Assembly (NCBI RefSeq): GCF_049844995.1
Contig: NZ_JBNCMC010000004.1
Location: 496,001 to 560,000, forward strand
Origin: Luteimicrobium sp049844995
GTDB taxonomy: Bacteria > Actinomycetota > Actinomycetes > Actinomycetales > Cellulomonadaceae
DNA length: 64,000 nt
Direction of reading: 5' to 3'
The position numbers were made by a program, and so were the translations under genes. The first letter of the stretch is position 1; each line of letters begins with the position of its first letter. A model generated the notes under the pieces. That model saw only the letters and a list, made by a program, of their open reading frames with translations, had not been told where the DNA came from and did not search any database. Below, in pieces: positions 32,431 to 41,598 of the stretch.

Positions 32431-33096
32431 TCAGAGCGCGGGGTCCGGCAGGCCCAGCCACTGGTGCCAGCCGGTGTGCAGGACGAGCCACGCCATGAGG
32501 CCGTAGCCCGCCTGCCCGGGCATCCCCGTGGGTCCCGTGGCGAGGTCGCCGAGCCACTGCTCGTGCCCGACCAGCGGCCCGAACGTGTCGACGTACGGGA
32601 CGCGGCGCCGGTTCGCGACGTCGGCGTACGCGTCGGACAGCTCGCCGAGCCTGCCGTTCTGCTCGGGGCTCCCGGGCGGCGGTCCGACGACGAACGTCGG
32701 CAGACGCCGCTGCTCGGCGACGTCCAGGACGTTCGCGAGGTTGAGGCGGCTCCGGGCGAGGGAGAGGTCGGTGTCGACGTCGTGCCGCCCGAGCGCGACG
32801 ACCAGGCGGTTGTCCGCGCCGGGGGCGGGCGAGAAGCGGCGTGACGCCTCGGCGTCCCAGCGCTGGGAGAGGCCGGTCGAGCCCTCGCCGGGGATCGCGA
32901 GGGGCATCACCACGGTGACGCCGTCGAACCGGGTGCGCGCCGCGACCCGGCCCGTCCAGCCGAGGCCACGCGCGTCGCCCGCGCCGGCGACGAGCTCGTC
33001 ACCGACCACGCACACCCGCAGCTCGGTGCGGTCGTCGCCGACGGGCGCGCCTGCCGCGTAGGCGGAGCCGTTCCCCGAGGTGCTGCTCTGGTTCAC
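32431..33096 (-). CDS. SGNH/GDSL-type hydrolase
   Basis: A 221-residue protein whose N-terminal block RVCVVGDELVAGAGDARGLG resembles the GDSL block I, but the usual Ser is Glu (GDEL). LVVALGRHDVDTD resembles block III, with His where Asn is usual. VPYVDTFGPLVGHEQWLGD and PTGMPGQAGYGLMA fit the end of the fold, but the usual His in the final block is not obvious. It may therefore be an inactive or modified member of the family. The GTG at 33096 has a GGAG ribosome site; an in-frame start 12 or so codons upstream is possible. Confidence 0.65.
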   Translation of the reverse strand: MNQSSTSGNGSAYAAGAPVGDDRTELRVCVVGDELVAGAGDARGLGWTGRVAARTRFDGVTVVMPLAIPGEGSTGLSQRWDAEASRRFSPAPGADNRLVVALGRHDVDTDLSLARSRLNLANVLDVAEQRRLPTFVVGPPPGSPEQNGRLGELSDAYADVANRRRVPYVDTFGPLVGHEQWLGDLATGPTGMPGQAGYGLMAWLVLHTGWHQWLGLPDPAL

Positions 33097-33136
33097 CGTG
33101 CTCCGTCCGTCCGCTTCCGCCACCCCCACATTGTGA

Positions 33137-33177
33137 CGTACGGACCGCCCGTTCCCCGGGAGCGAGCGGTCCGTACG
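33137..33177 (-). terminator. Hairpin after the aldose-epimerase gene
   Basis: CGTACGGACCGC and GCGGTCCGTACG form a perfect 12-bp stem with a 17-base loop, 15 bp after the epimerase stop. It separates that operon from the GDSL gene. Confidence 0.7.
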
Positions 33178-33191
33178 CGTGTGGTGAGCCG

Positions 33192-34172
33192 TCAGGCGAG
33201 CACCAGGCCCCAGCGCGACGTGTGCGAGGCGCCCGGCTCGAGCACCACGAGCAGCTCGCCGGTCCGGAACGCGTCGGCGTAGCACGTCTGCGGCTCGACG
33301 GCCACGGCGCTGCGGCGGATGCTGGGCGGGTTGATGAAGTCGCCCGTGCACACCTGCCACGAGCCGAACGTCTCGTCCATCCACAGCCGGGTGGTGCGGC
33401 CGTCGAGTGTGGCGAGCTCGGCCCACGAGAGGCCGTCCGCGTCGCGCAGGACGCCCACGAACGCGTCGTCGAGCACCGCGCCGGCGAGCGTGGAGGCCTC
33501 GCGGTGGTCGTAGGGGCCGGTGACGGGCTCGGTGCCCACCGGGAGCAGCCGGTCGTCGGTCGTGACGCGGGTCTCGGCGTCGAGCCGCAGGGTGCAGTCG
33601 TCGACGGCCGCGCCCCGGGTGGACAGCCACGGGTGGAAGCCGACGCCGTACGGCGCGCGCTGCGTCCCGTCGTTCGCGGCGGTCGTCGTGACGGTGAGCC
33701 CCGCGTCGGTGAGCGCGTAGCGCACGGTGAGCAGGACGTCGAACGGGTAGCCCGACGTCGGCACGATCCGGTGCGTCAGCTCGACCGCGTCCTCGGCGTC
33801 GGTCGTCGTCCGGGCCGAGACCTCGAAGCGCACCCAGCACACCAGCCCGTGGAGCGCCGTCATGCGGCCGACCTCGTTGACCGGCACCTGGTGGTCGGTG
33901 CCGTCGAACGTGTAGGCGCCGTCCCGGAGGCGGTTGGGCCAGGGCGCCAGCACGGCGCCGTGGCTCGCGGGGGCGATCTGGTCGGCCGCGTAGGGCTGGA
34001 CGACCTCGAGGCCGCCCACCGTGTAGGCGCGCAGGGTGGCGCCGACCTCGGTCACCACCGCCTCGTGCGGCCCGTGGCGGAGCACGACCTGCTCGCCCGA
34101 CGGCGCGTGCCTCGGCGTGGGGTCGGCGGCGCCCAGCGGCGTCTCGGTCGTCTCCGTCGGTCGTGTCGTCAT
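33192..34172 (-). CDS. Aldose 1-epimerase family protein
   Basis: A 326-residue galactose-mutarotase-like protein. Motifs include APWPNRLRDGAYTFDG, the conserved ALHGLVCW and YGVGFHPWLSTRG, where the His residues lie in the sugar site, and AVAVEPQTCYADAFRTGE near the end. It would interconvert alpha and beta anomers of a hexose or act on a related sugar. The start at ATG 34172 lies 11 bp after the stop of the aldo-keto reductase gene, which implies an operon. Confidence 0.87.
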   Translation of the reverse strand: MTTRPTETTETPLGAADPTPRHAPSGEQVVLRHGPHEAVVTEVGATLRAYTVGGLEVVQPYAADQIAPASHGAVLAPWPNRLRDGAYTFDGTDHQVPVNEVGRMTALHGLVCWVRFEVSARTTTDAEDAVELTHRIVPTSGYPFDVLLTVRYALTDAGLTVTTTAANDGTQRAPYGVGFHPWLSTRGAAVDDCTLRLDAETRVTTDDRLLPVGTEPVTGPYDHREASTLAGAVLDDAFVGVLRDADGLSWAELATLDGRTTRLWMDETFGSWQVCTGDFINPPSIRRSAVAVEPQTCYADAFRTGELLVVLEPGASHTSRWGLVLA

Positions 34173-34183
34173 CGGGGGTACCG

Positions 34184-35194
34184 TCACCACTTCTCGTGCA
34201 GGGCGGCGCGGAACCGCTCGTCGTAGATGCGGCGGACGCCGCGTTCGAAGGTCGGGCCGAGGACGCGCGCCGAGCCCGCGGCCGCGTTCGTCCTGGCCTG
34301 CTCGGCGCTGCGCGCGCCGGGGATCACGGTGGAGACGCCGGGCTGCTGCCAGACCCAGGCGAGCGCGGCCTGGGCGGGCGTGAGCCGGGGGGCGTCGTCG
34401 TCGGGCGCGCCGAGCTCGTCCACGAGCCGGGAGAACTCCTGTGCGGCCTCCACTCCCGTGGCGTAGTCCACGCCCGAGAAGGTCTCGCCCACGTCGAACG
34501 ACTCGCCGTGCCGGTTGTAGGTCCGGTGGTCCGTCTCCGCGAAGGTCGTCTGCGCGGTGTACCGGCCGGACAGCAGCCCGGAGGCGAGCGGCACGCGGGC
34601 GATGATCCCGACGCCGGCCTCCGACGCCGCGGGGAGCACCTCGTCCAGCGGCTTGAGCCGGAAGGCGTTGAGGATGATCTGCACTGTCGCGACGTTCGCG
34701 CGGGCGACGGCGGCCAGCGCCTCCGCGGTCGTCTCGACGCTCACCCCATAGGCCGCGATCGCGCCCTCCTCGACGAGCGTGTCGAGGGCGTCGAAGACGG
34801 CGTCGTCGGAGTACACCGCGGTGGGCGGGCAGTGGAGCTGCACCAGGTCGAGCCGGTCGGTGCGCAGGTTGGTGCGCGACCGGTCCACCCACCCGCGGAA
34901 CGCCTCGAGGGTGTAGGCCTCGGGGACCTGCTCGACGCGCCGGCCCATCTTCGTGGCGACGGTGACCTGCGCGTCCGGCCGCTCGGCCAGGTACGAGCCC
35001 ACGAGCTGCTCGCTGCGGCCGTCGCCGTACACGTCGGCCGTGTCGACGAACGTCACGCCGGCCTCGAGCGCCGCGTCGAGCACGGCGTGCGCGTCGGCCT
35101 CGCTGACGTCTCCCCAGTCCGTGCCGAGCTGCCAGGTCCCCAGCCCGACCACGGACACGAGTCGGCCGGTACGGCCGAGCAGGTGGTGTTCCAC
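34184..35194 (-). CDS. Aldo/keto reductase
   Basis: A 336-residue NADPH-dependent reductase of the AKR TIM-barrel family. The catalytic tetrad is in FVDTADVYGDGRSEQLVG (Asp, Tyr), VTVATKMG (Lys) and LDLVQLHCPP (His). The cofactor-binding end is VSTVIPGARSAEQARTNAAA. The GTG at 35194 has a GAGGGGAAG ribosome site. Similar proteins reduce sugar-derived or xenobiotic carbonyls; pairing with an aldose epimerase suggests a sugar substrate, as an inference. Confidence 0.9.
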   Translation of the reverse strand: MEHHLLGRTGRLVSVVGLGTWQLGTDWGDVSEADAHAVLDAALEAGVTFVDTADVYGDGRSEQLVGSYLAERPDAQVTVATKMGRRVEQVPEAYTLEAFRGWVDRSRTNLRTDRLDLVQLHCPPTAVYSDDAVFDALDTLVEEGAIAAYGVSVETTAEALAAVARANVATVQIILNAFRLKPLDEVLPAASEAGVGIIARVPLASGLLSGRYTAQTTFAETDHRTYNRHGESFDVGETFSGVDYATGVEAAQEFSRLVDELGAPDDDAPRLTPAQAALAWVWQQPGVSTVIPGARSAEQARTNAAAGSARVLGPTFERGVRRIYDERFRAALHEKW

Positions 35195-35313
35195 GGGTCT
35201 TCCCCTCGTTCTTGGCCCCGCCCGCGCACTCGCGGTGTCAGGTCGTGGACCAGATGGCCCCTGCGATGGTGCAGGCAGGGGTGTGCGCCGTCCAGTCTGC
35301 TCGCTCGGACGGC

Positions 35314-35350
35314 ACGGGGCCCGGCGACCGCACCGGCCGCCGGGCCCCGT
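35314..35350 (-). terminator. Hairpin terminator of kgd
   Basis: ACGGGGCCCGGCG and CGCCGGGCCCCGT form a perfect 13-bp stem with an 11-base loop, ten bases after the kgd stop codon. Confidence 0.8.
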
Positions 35351-35360
35351 CAGGTGCTGC

Positions 35361-38300
35361 TCAGCGCCCGAACGCCTGCTCCAGCAGGGTCGCGGCCTGG
35401 GCCTTGTGCTTCTTCGCCGTGCCCGCCGCGGTCGCCGCCGACGCCGGACGGGACACGACGGTGACCTCCGGGAGGTCGTCGGGCAGGTTGATGTGCACGT
35501 ACGACCAGGCGCCCTGGTTCTCCGGCTCGTCCTGGACCCACACCACGTCGTCGGTGGCGTAGCGGGCGAGCTCGTCGCGGATCTCGTCCTCCGGGAAGGG
35601 GTAGAGCTGCTCGAGCCGGACGAGCGCGACGGTCTCGTCGTTCCGGGCGGTCCGCTCGGCGAGCAGGTCGTAGTAGATCCGGCCCGTCGACAGCAGCACC
35701 CGCGTGACCTTGGTCGGGTCCGCCGTGGCGTCCCCGATCACCGGGCGGAACGTCCCGCTCGTGAAGTCCTCGACGCCCGACGCCGCCGCCTTGAGGCGCA
35801 GCAGCTGCTTCGGGGTGAAGACGACGAGCGGGCGCCGCGGCCGGGCGTAGGCCTGGCGGCGCAGCAGGTGGAAGTACGAGGCCGGCGTCGACGGCTGCGC
35901 GACCGTGAGGTTGTTCTCCGCGCACATCTGCAGGAACCGCTCGATGCGGGCCGAGCTGTGGTCGGGCCCCTGCCCCTCGTAGCCGTGGGGGAGCAGCATG
36001 ACGAGCGAGGCGTTCTGGCCCCACTTCTGCTCGGCCGACGAGATGAACTCGTCGATCACGGTCTGGGCGCCGTTCACGAAGTCGCCGAACTGCGCCTCCC
36101 ACAGGACGAGGGCGTCCGGCCGCTCGACGGAGTAGCCGTACTCGAAGCCGAGGGCCGCGTACTCGGACAGCGACGAGTCGTAGACCCAGAACTTCTCCTG
36201 GTCGGCGGACAGGTAGAGCAGCGGCGTCCACTCGGCGCCCGTCTCGCGGTCGTGCAGGACGGCGTGGCGCTGCACGAACGTGCCGCGCCGCGAGTCCTGC
36301 CCGGCGAGGCGCACCGGGGTGCCCTCCATGAGCAGCGAGCCGAACGCGGCCAGCTCGCCGAAGCCCCAGTCGATCCCGCCCTGCGTGGACATCTCGTGCC
36401 GCTTGGCGAGCATCTGCTGCAGCTTGGGGTGGACCGTGAACCCCTCGGGCGGCGTCACCTGGGCGGCGCCGATGCGCTCGAGCGCGGCCGGGCTGACCGC
36501 CGTCTTCCAGCCGACCACCGTGCCGGCGTCCTCGCGCTGCGACTCGGGGCGCTCGAGGCCGGCGACGGGCTCGGTCGACGGGGGCGGCGTGAAGCCGCCG
36601 TCGCGGGTCTCGGTGAAGACCCGCTCGAGCTGCGACTGGTAGTCCTTGAGGGCCTGCTCGGCCTCCTCGACCGTCAGGTCGCCGCGGGCCACGAGGTTCT
36701 CGGTGTAGAGCTTGCGCACCGACCGCTTGGCCTCGATCAGGTTGTACATGAGCGGCTGCGTCATCGACGGGTCGTCGCCCTCGTTGTGGCCGCGGCGGCG
36801 GTAGCAGACCATGTCGATGATGACGTCGCGGTCGAACTGCTCGCGGAACGCGAAGGCCAGCTCGGCGACGCGCACGCACGCCTCGGGGTCGTCCCCGTTC
36901 ACGTGGAAGATCGGGATCTGGTAGCCCTTCGCGACGTCCGTCGCGTAGGTCGTCGAGCGGGACGACGACGGTGCGGTCGTGAAGCCGACCTGGTTGTTGA
37001 TGATCACGTGGATCGTGCCGCCGGTGCGGTACCCGCGCAGCTGCGACAGGTTGAGCACCTCGGACACGACGCCCTGGCCCGCGAAGGCGGCGTCGCCGTG
37101 GATCATGATCGGCAGCACCGAGAAGCCGTCGCCGCCCAGGTCGATGCGGTCCTGCTTGGCGCGGACGATGCCCTCGAGGACCGGGTCGACCGCCTCGAGG
37201 TGCGACGGGTTCGCGGCGAGGTACACCTGCGTCTGCGCGCCCGACTCCGCGGTGAACGTGCCCTCGGTGCCGAGGTGGTACTTGACGTCGCCCGAGCCCT
37301 GGACCGACTTGGGGTCCACGTTGCCCTCGAACTCCGCGAAGATCTGCGCGTAGCTCTTCCCGGCGATGTTCGCGAGCACGTTGAGGCGACCGCGGTGCGC
37401 CATGCCGATGCAGACCTCGTCGAGGCCGTTCTCCGCCGCGCGCGACAGGATCGAGTCGAGGAGCGGGATCACCGACTCGCCGCCCTCGAGCGAGAACCGC
37501 TTCTGCCCGACGAACTTGGTCTGCAGGAAGGTCTCGAACGCCTCGGCCGAGTTGAGGCGGCGCAGGATGCGCAGCTGGTCCTCGCGCGGGGTCCGGGCGT
37601 AGCCGGCCTCGAGACGCTCCTGGATCCAGCGGCGCTGCGCCGGGTCCGCGATGTGCATGTACTCGAAGCCGATGGTGCGGCAGTACGCGTCGCGCAGGAG
37701 CCCGAGGATGTTGCGCAGCGAGTCCTGGTGCTTGCCCCCGAAGCCCGTGGTGGGGAAGGTCCGCTCCAGGTCCCACAGCGTGAGGCCGTGGTTCTGGATG
37801 TCGAGGTCGGGGTGCTTGCGCTGGCGGTAGGTCAGCGGGTCGGTGTCGGCCATGAGGTGGCCGCGCGACCGGTACGCGTGGATGAGCTCCGCGATGCGGG
37901 CGGGCTTGACGGCCTCCGCCTCGGGGTCCGTGCTGTTGTCGCGCGCCCACCGGACCGGCTCGTACGGGATCCGCAGGGCCGCGAAGACGCGGTCGTAGAA
38001 GCCGTCCTGGCCGAGCAGCTTGTTGCCGATCAGGCGCAGGAAGTCGCCGGAGCCGGCGCCCTGGATGATCCGGTGGTCGTAGGTGGACGTGAGCGTGACG
38101 ACCTTGGACACGCCGAGCCGCGCGAGCTGCTCCTCGGACGCACCCGCGAACTCCGCGGGGTAGTCCATGGCGCCCACGCCGACGATCGCACCCTGGCCGC
38201 TCATGAGGCGGGGGACCGAGTGCACGGTGCCGATGCCGCCGGGGTTGGTGAGCGAGATCGTCACGCCGCTGTAGTCGTCGACCGTGAGCTTGTTGCCGCG

Positions 38301-39221
38301 GGCGCGGCGGACGACGTCCTCGTACGCGTTCCAGAACTGCGCGAAGTCCATCGACTCGGTGCCCTTGATGGCGGGCACGACGAGCTGGCGCGAGCCGTCG
38401 GGCTTGGGCAGGTCGATCGCGATGCCGAGGTTGACGTGCGCGGGGTTGAGGACGGCGGGCTTGCCGTCCACCTGCGTGTACGACGCGTTCATGGACGGCA
38501 TCTCGGCCACCGCCTCGATCAGCGCGAAGCCGATGAGGTGCGTGAACGAGATCTTGCCGCCGCGCGTCCGCGCGAGGTGGTTGTTGACGACGATGCGGTT
38601 GTCCACGAGCAGCTTGGCGGGCACGGCGCGCACCGACGTGGCGGTCGGGACCTGGAGGCTCGCCTCCATGTTCGTCACGACGCGCGCGGCAGGGCCGCGG
38701 AGCTTCGTGGGCTCGTCGGCGGCCTCGGCCGGCAGGGCGTTGGCGGAGCGTGCGACCGGGACGTCGGCGTACGGGGCGGTGGCCGGCTGCGCGGTCGCGA
38801 CCGGGCGCGGGGGAGCGGCCGGGCTCGGCGCGCTCGGCTCGGCGGGGAGCGCCGGGTCCGCGGCCGGTCGGACGGCCTTCGGGGTGGGCGCCGCGGCGGG
38901 CGCGGGCGCGGGCGCGGCGGGCGCGGGGGCCGCGGCCGCCGGTGCTGCCGTGGCCGCGTGGCTCGTGCCGTTGCTCGCGGTGCCGTTGGTGGTCGCGCCG
39001 TTGGTGCTCGCGGCCTCGGCCGGGGCGGTGCCGCTCGTCGCGCCCTCGCCGTCCGGACGGTAGTCGGCGAAGAACTCCCACCACGCCGGATCGACGGAGT
39101 TCTTGTCGGCTCGATACTGGTCGTACAGCTCGTCGACCAGCCACTCGTTCGCACCGAACGAGGCGCGCAGCGCGCTGATCGACTCTGACTCAGCCTTCGG
39201 GGACACTCGGGGATCGCCCAC
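35361..39221 (-). CDS. kgd: Multifunctional 2-oxoglutarate metabolism enzyme Kgd (E2o-E1o fusion)
   Basis: A 1286-residue actinobacterial fusion that serves as the E1 of 2-oxoglutarate dehydrogenase and can decarboxylate 2-oxoglutarate. An N-terminal segment (ASFGANEWLVDELYDQYR) is followed by a Pro/Ala linker. An E2-like acyltransferase core comes next, with HVNLGIAIDLPKPDG and catalytic-type TLTSTYDHRIIQGAGSGDFL. The ThDP-dependent E1 domain has GMAHRGRLNVLANIAGK, HLGTEGTF, GDAAFAGQGVVSEVLNLS and PHGYEGQGPDHSSARIERFL. The start is uncertain: GTG 39221 or GTG 39206, the latter giving MSPKAES, typical of relatives. It is probably preceded by its own promoter in the 257-bp gap upstream. Confidence 0.95.
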   Translation of the reverse strand: MGDPRVSPKAESESISALRASFGANEWLVDELYDQYRADKNSVDPAWWEFFADYRPDGEGATSGTAPAEAASTNGATTNGTASNGTSHAATAAPAAAAPAPAAPAPAPAAAPTPKAVRPAADPALPAEPSAPSPAAPPRPVATAQPATAPYADVPVARSANALPAEAADEPTKLRGPAARVVTNMEASLQVPTATSVRAVPAKLLVDNRIVVNNHLARTRGGKISFTHLIGFALIEAVAEMPSMNASYTQVDGKPAVLNPAHVNLGIAIDLPKPDGSRQLVVPAIKGTESMDFAQFWNAYEDVVRRARGNKLTVDDYSGVTISLTNPGGIGTVHSVPRLMSGQGAIVGVGAMDYPAEFAGASEEQLARLGVSKVVTLTSTYDHRIIQGAGSGDFLRLIGNKLLGQDGFYDRVFAALRIPYEPVRWARDNSTDPEAEAVKPARIAELIHAYRSRGHLMADTDPLTYRQRKHPDLDIQNHGLTLWDLERTFPTTGFGGKHQDSLRNILGLLRDAYCRTIGFEYMHIADPAQRRWIQERLEAGYARTPREDQLRILRRLNSAEAFETFLQTKFVGQKRFSLEGGESVIPLLDSILSRAAENGLDEVCIGMAHRGRLNVLANIAGKSYAQIFAEFEGNVDPKSVQGSGDVKYHLGTEGTFTAESGAQTQVYLAANPSHLEAVDPVLEGIVRAKQDRIDLGGDGFSVLPIMIHGDAAFAGQGVVSEVLNLSQLRGYRTGGTIHVIINNQVGFTTAPSSSRSTTYATDVAKGYQIPIFHVNGDDPEACVRVAELAFAFREQFDRDVIIDMVCYRRRGHNEGDDPSMTQPLMYNLIEAKRSVRKLYTENLVARGDLTVEEAEQALKDYQSQLERVFTETRDGGFTPPPSTEPVAGLERPESQREDAGTVVGWKTAVSPAALERIGAAQVTPPEGFTVHPKLQQMLAKRHEMSTQGGIDWGFGELAAFGSLLMEGTPVRLAGQDSRRGTFVQRHAVLHDRETGAEWTPLLYLSADQEKFWVYDSSLSEYAALGFEYGYSVERPDALVLWEAQFGDFVNGAQTVIDEFISSAEQKWGQNASLVMLLPHGYEGQGPDHSSARIERFLQMCAENNLTVAQPSTPASYFHLLRRQAYARPRRPLVVFTPKQLLRLKAAASGVEDFTSGTFRPVIGDATADPTKVTRVLLSTGRIYYDLLAERTARNDETVALVRLEQLYPFPEDEIRDELARYATDDVVWVQDEPENQGAWSYVHINLPDDLPEVTVVSRPASAATAAGTAKKHKAQAATLLEQAFGR

Positions 39222-39478
39222 TTTCACACGTTTCGTGCCTGCTCGTCGGGACGCAGAGACGCATCCCTCCCCGCAAGCGTAGGCCCTCACCTGCCGTGTC
39301 ACGGGCGGATCGGTGGGCCGCGACGCGAGCAATCCCGCGGATCTTCACACCGGCTCTACGGGCGGCAACAGGAGGGCAAATCCTCCTCGACCGGAGTGGT
39401 AAAGGGGGGTTGTCACAGCCCATCTTTCGGTATTCGGCGGCCTTTCCCCGACTGACGGAGCGCGAAACGTGACGCACT
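39222..39478. other. Upstream region of kgd
   Basis: This 257-bp gap separates kgd from the histidine-kinase gene on the same strand. It is AT-richer than its surroundings around 39350-39440 and contains a small 6-bp hairpin AGGAGG-ATTTGC-CCTCCT on the minus strand near 39376-39393. It presumably carries the kgd promoter. No ORF or known RNA motif was recognised. Confidence 0.4.
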
Positions 39479-40582
39479 TCACGACGCCGGCGCGTCGCGT
39501 CGTGCCCGACCCTGCGGGCGCGCCCGGGTCGGAAGCCGCAGGCGCATGCGCGCGCCCCCGCCGTCGTCGTCGGCGACCTCGATCGTCCCGCCGTGGAGGT
39601 CGACGGCCCATCGGACGATCGCGAGGCCGATGCCCGTGCCGCCGGTCGACGTGGAGCCGAGCTGCGCCGTCGCCGAGCCGCGCTGGAAGCGGTCGAAGAT
39701 GCGCCCGCGGTCCTCGGGGTCGATCCCGGGTCCCTCGTCCACCACGTCGACGACGACCCAGTCGCCGCCCGGCGCGAGCGTCGCCTCGAGCAGGACCCGC
39801 CCGCCCTGGGGGGAGTACCGGATCGCGTTGTGCAGGAGGTTGGTGATCACCTGGTCGAGGCGCACCGGGTCGGCCTCGAGCTCGAGGTCCTCGGGCGTCA
39901 CGTCGACGACGTAACGGAGCTGCTTGGCGGCGTCGAGCATGGAGACGGACTCGGCCACCTCCTCGAGGAAGTCGCCGAGCGGCACCGTCTCGTAGTTGAG
40001 CGCGGCGGCGCCGGCCTCGATCCGCGACAGGTCGAGCAGGTACGCGACGAGCCGCGAGAGCCGCTCGGTCTGGGTGAGGGCCTGCTGGAGCGTCGCGGGC
40101 GTCGCGGGCGTCACGCCGTCGACGACGTTCTCGAGCTGGGCGTGGAGCGCCGCGACGGGAGTGCGCAGCTCGTGCGAGACGTTGGCGATCAGGTCGCGGC
40201 GCACCTGGTCGGACGCGGCGAGGTCGCTCGCCATCTGGTTGAAGGCGCCTGCGAGCTGGCCCACCTCGTCGCGGCTCGTCGCGGTCACGCGGAGGGTGTA
40301 GTCGCCGTCGGCCATGCCCCGCGCGGCGGCGGTCATCTCGCGCAGCGGCGAGGTCATGCCGCGCGCGAGGACCTGCGTGAGGAGCAGCGAGAGGACGATC
40401 GCGAGCGGCAGCGTCCGGCTCGGGCCGAGGTGGTTGCGCAGGCCGAGCCAGGTGACGAACGCCGCGAACGTCACCGTCGCGGCGACCAGGACGCCGAGCT
40501 TGATGCGGATCGACTGGAACCGGTCCAGCGGGCGGACGTCCGGGACGCGGCGGGTCCCGGCGCGCTCGCCGGTGCGGCTCAT
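39479..40582 (-). CDS. Sensor histidine kinase
   Basis: A 367-residue membrane kinase. Two hydrophobic segments near 30-47 and 57-73 are separated by only a short loop, so there is almost no external sensor domain. A HAMP linker (ARGMTSPLREMTAAARGMAD) precedes the HisKA box LIANVSHELRTPVAALHAQL with the phospho-His near residue 147. The HATPase part has NLLHNAIRYSPQGG, DEGPGIDPEDRGRIFDRF and GTGIGLAIVRWAVDLHGG. Its start overlaps the response-regulator stop as ATGA. The signal is unknown; a membrane-intrinsic or lipid signal is likely given the tiny loop. Confidence 0.9.
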   Translation of the reverse strand: MSRTGERAGTRRVPDVRPLDRFQSIRIKLGVLVAATVTFAAFVTWLGLRNHLGPSRTLPLAIVLSLLLTQVLARGMTSPLREMTAAARGMADGDYTLRVTATSRDEVGQLAGAFNQMASDLAASDQVRRDLIANVSHELRTPVAALHAQLENVVDGVTPATPATLQQALTQTERLSRLVAYLLDLSRIEAGAAALNYETVPLGDFLEEVAESVSMLDAAKQLRYVVDVTPEDLELEADPVRLDQVITNLLHNAIRYSPQGGRVLLEATLAPGGDWVVVDVVDEGPGIDPEDRGRIFDRFQRGSATAQLGSTSTGGTGIGLAIVRWAVDLHGGTIEVADDDGGGARMRLRLPTRARPQGRARRDAPAS

Positions 40583-41367
40583 GCCGTGGGCTCGAACGCG
40601 TACCCCACGCCGTGCACCGTCCGGATGAGGTCCGCCCCGAGCTTGCGCCGCAGCGCCTTGATGTGGGAGTCGACCGTCCGCGTGCCCGACGCGTCGGCCC
40701 AGTCCCAGACCTCGGCCAGCAGCTTCTCGCGCGTCAGCACGGTCTTGGGGGAGCTCGCGAGCATGACGAGGAGCTCGAACTCGGTGGGGGTGAGGTGGAC
40801 CTCGTCGCCCGCCCGGTAGACCCGCCGCTGCGCCTGGTCGATCGTCACGTCGCCGACCTCGATGGGCGGCTGCGCCACGGGCGACGCCGCCACCTGCGCG
40901 GCGCGGTCCACGCGCCGCAGGAGCGCCTTGAGCCGGGCGACCAGCTCGCGCATCGAGAACGGCTTGGTCATGTAGTCGTCGGCGCCTACGCCGAGGCCGA
41001 TGATCATGTCGGTCTCGTCGTCGCGCGCCGTGAGCATGAGGATCGGCATCGGGTGCTCGGCCTGGATCCGGCGGGTCACCTCGAGGCCGTCGATGCCCGG
41101 GAGCATCACGTCGAGGACGACGACGTCGGGCCGCAGCCGCAGGGCCGCGTCGACGCCGGACAGCCCGTCGCGCGCGACCTCGACCCGCCAGCCCTCGGCC
41201 GTCAGGCGCTGCGCGATCGCTGTCGCGATGGCGGGCTCGTCCTCGACGACGAGCACGGTCGCGTTCGGCTCGCCCGTCGGACGAGGGGTGGGCCGCCCGA
41301 CGACGTTGCCGGCGGGGACGTTCGGACGGCCGCCCGGCTGGCCGGACGGCAGGGAGCTCGGTGCCAT
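40579..41367 (-). CDS. OmpR/PhoB-type response regulator
   Basis: A 262-residue regulator with a Pro/Gly-rich 40-residue N-terminal tail. The receiver domain is next (VLVVEDEPAIATAIAQRL, phosphoacceptor Asp in DVVVLDVMLPGIDGLEV, MLTARD, DDYMTKPF). The C-terminal winged helix includes VHLTPTEFELLVMLASSP, SGTRTVDSHIKALRRKLG and IRTVHGVGYAFE. It is translationally coupled to the following kinase. The ATG at 41367 is preferred over an upstream in-frame GTG because the latter adds six unconserved residues. Target genes are not evident. Confidence 0.92.
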   Translation of the reverse strand: MAPSSLPSGQPGGRPNVPAGNVVGRPTPRPTGEPNATVLVVEDEPAIATAIAQRLTAEGWRVEVARDGLSGVDAALRLRPDVVVLDVMLPGIDGLEVTRRIQAEHPMPILMLTARDDETDMIIGLGVGADDYMTKPFSMRELVARLKALLRRVDRAAQVAASPVAQPPIEVGDVTIDQAQRRVYRAGDEVHLTPTEFELLVMLASSPKTVLTREKLLAEVWDWADASGTRTVDSHIKALRRKLGADLIRTVHGVGYAFEPTA

Positions 41368-41487
41368 AGGGACAGCGTGGCACAACGGGTACGAAAGCGC
41401 CGGGAGGCTCGGCTGGGGGCCGGCTGTGGGTCACGCGGAGGTGCTGTGGACGTGCTGCGGTGCCGCCCGGATAGCATGGTGCGCACC

Positions 41488-41598
41488 ATGAACGGTGACG
41501 ACCCACGACATAGGTCCTTCCGTCCCTCCCGCCCCGCCGGCGCAGCGCGCCACCAGGGGCGGCCGTCGTACGCGCAGGTGGTGGCCGCCGCGTGCTGA
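41488..41598 (+). CDS. Possible 36-residue leader peptide of the CNNM operon
   Basis: The frame MNGDDPRHRSFRPSRPAGAA continues to YAQVVAAAC and stops at TGA 41596-41598, overlapping the GTG of the next gene by seven bases. TAGCAT, a good -10 box, ends ten bases before the ATG. The peptide is basic with no membrane segment and no recognised homologue. The overlap would allow translational coupling to the membrane protein downstream. It may be a real leader ORF or only a 5' UTR. Confidence 0.35.
   Translation: MNGDDPRHRSFRPSRPAGAARHQGRPSYAQVVAAAC

Noticed and set aside
35350..39188. Very long alternative frames over kgd on both strands
   Set aside because: They shadow the clear Kgd frame and show repetitive low-complexity translation.
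39376..39393. Hairpin AGGAGG-ATTTGC-CCTCCT upstream of kgd as a regulatory RNA
   Set aside because: A six-base stem alone is common by chance and matches no known motif.
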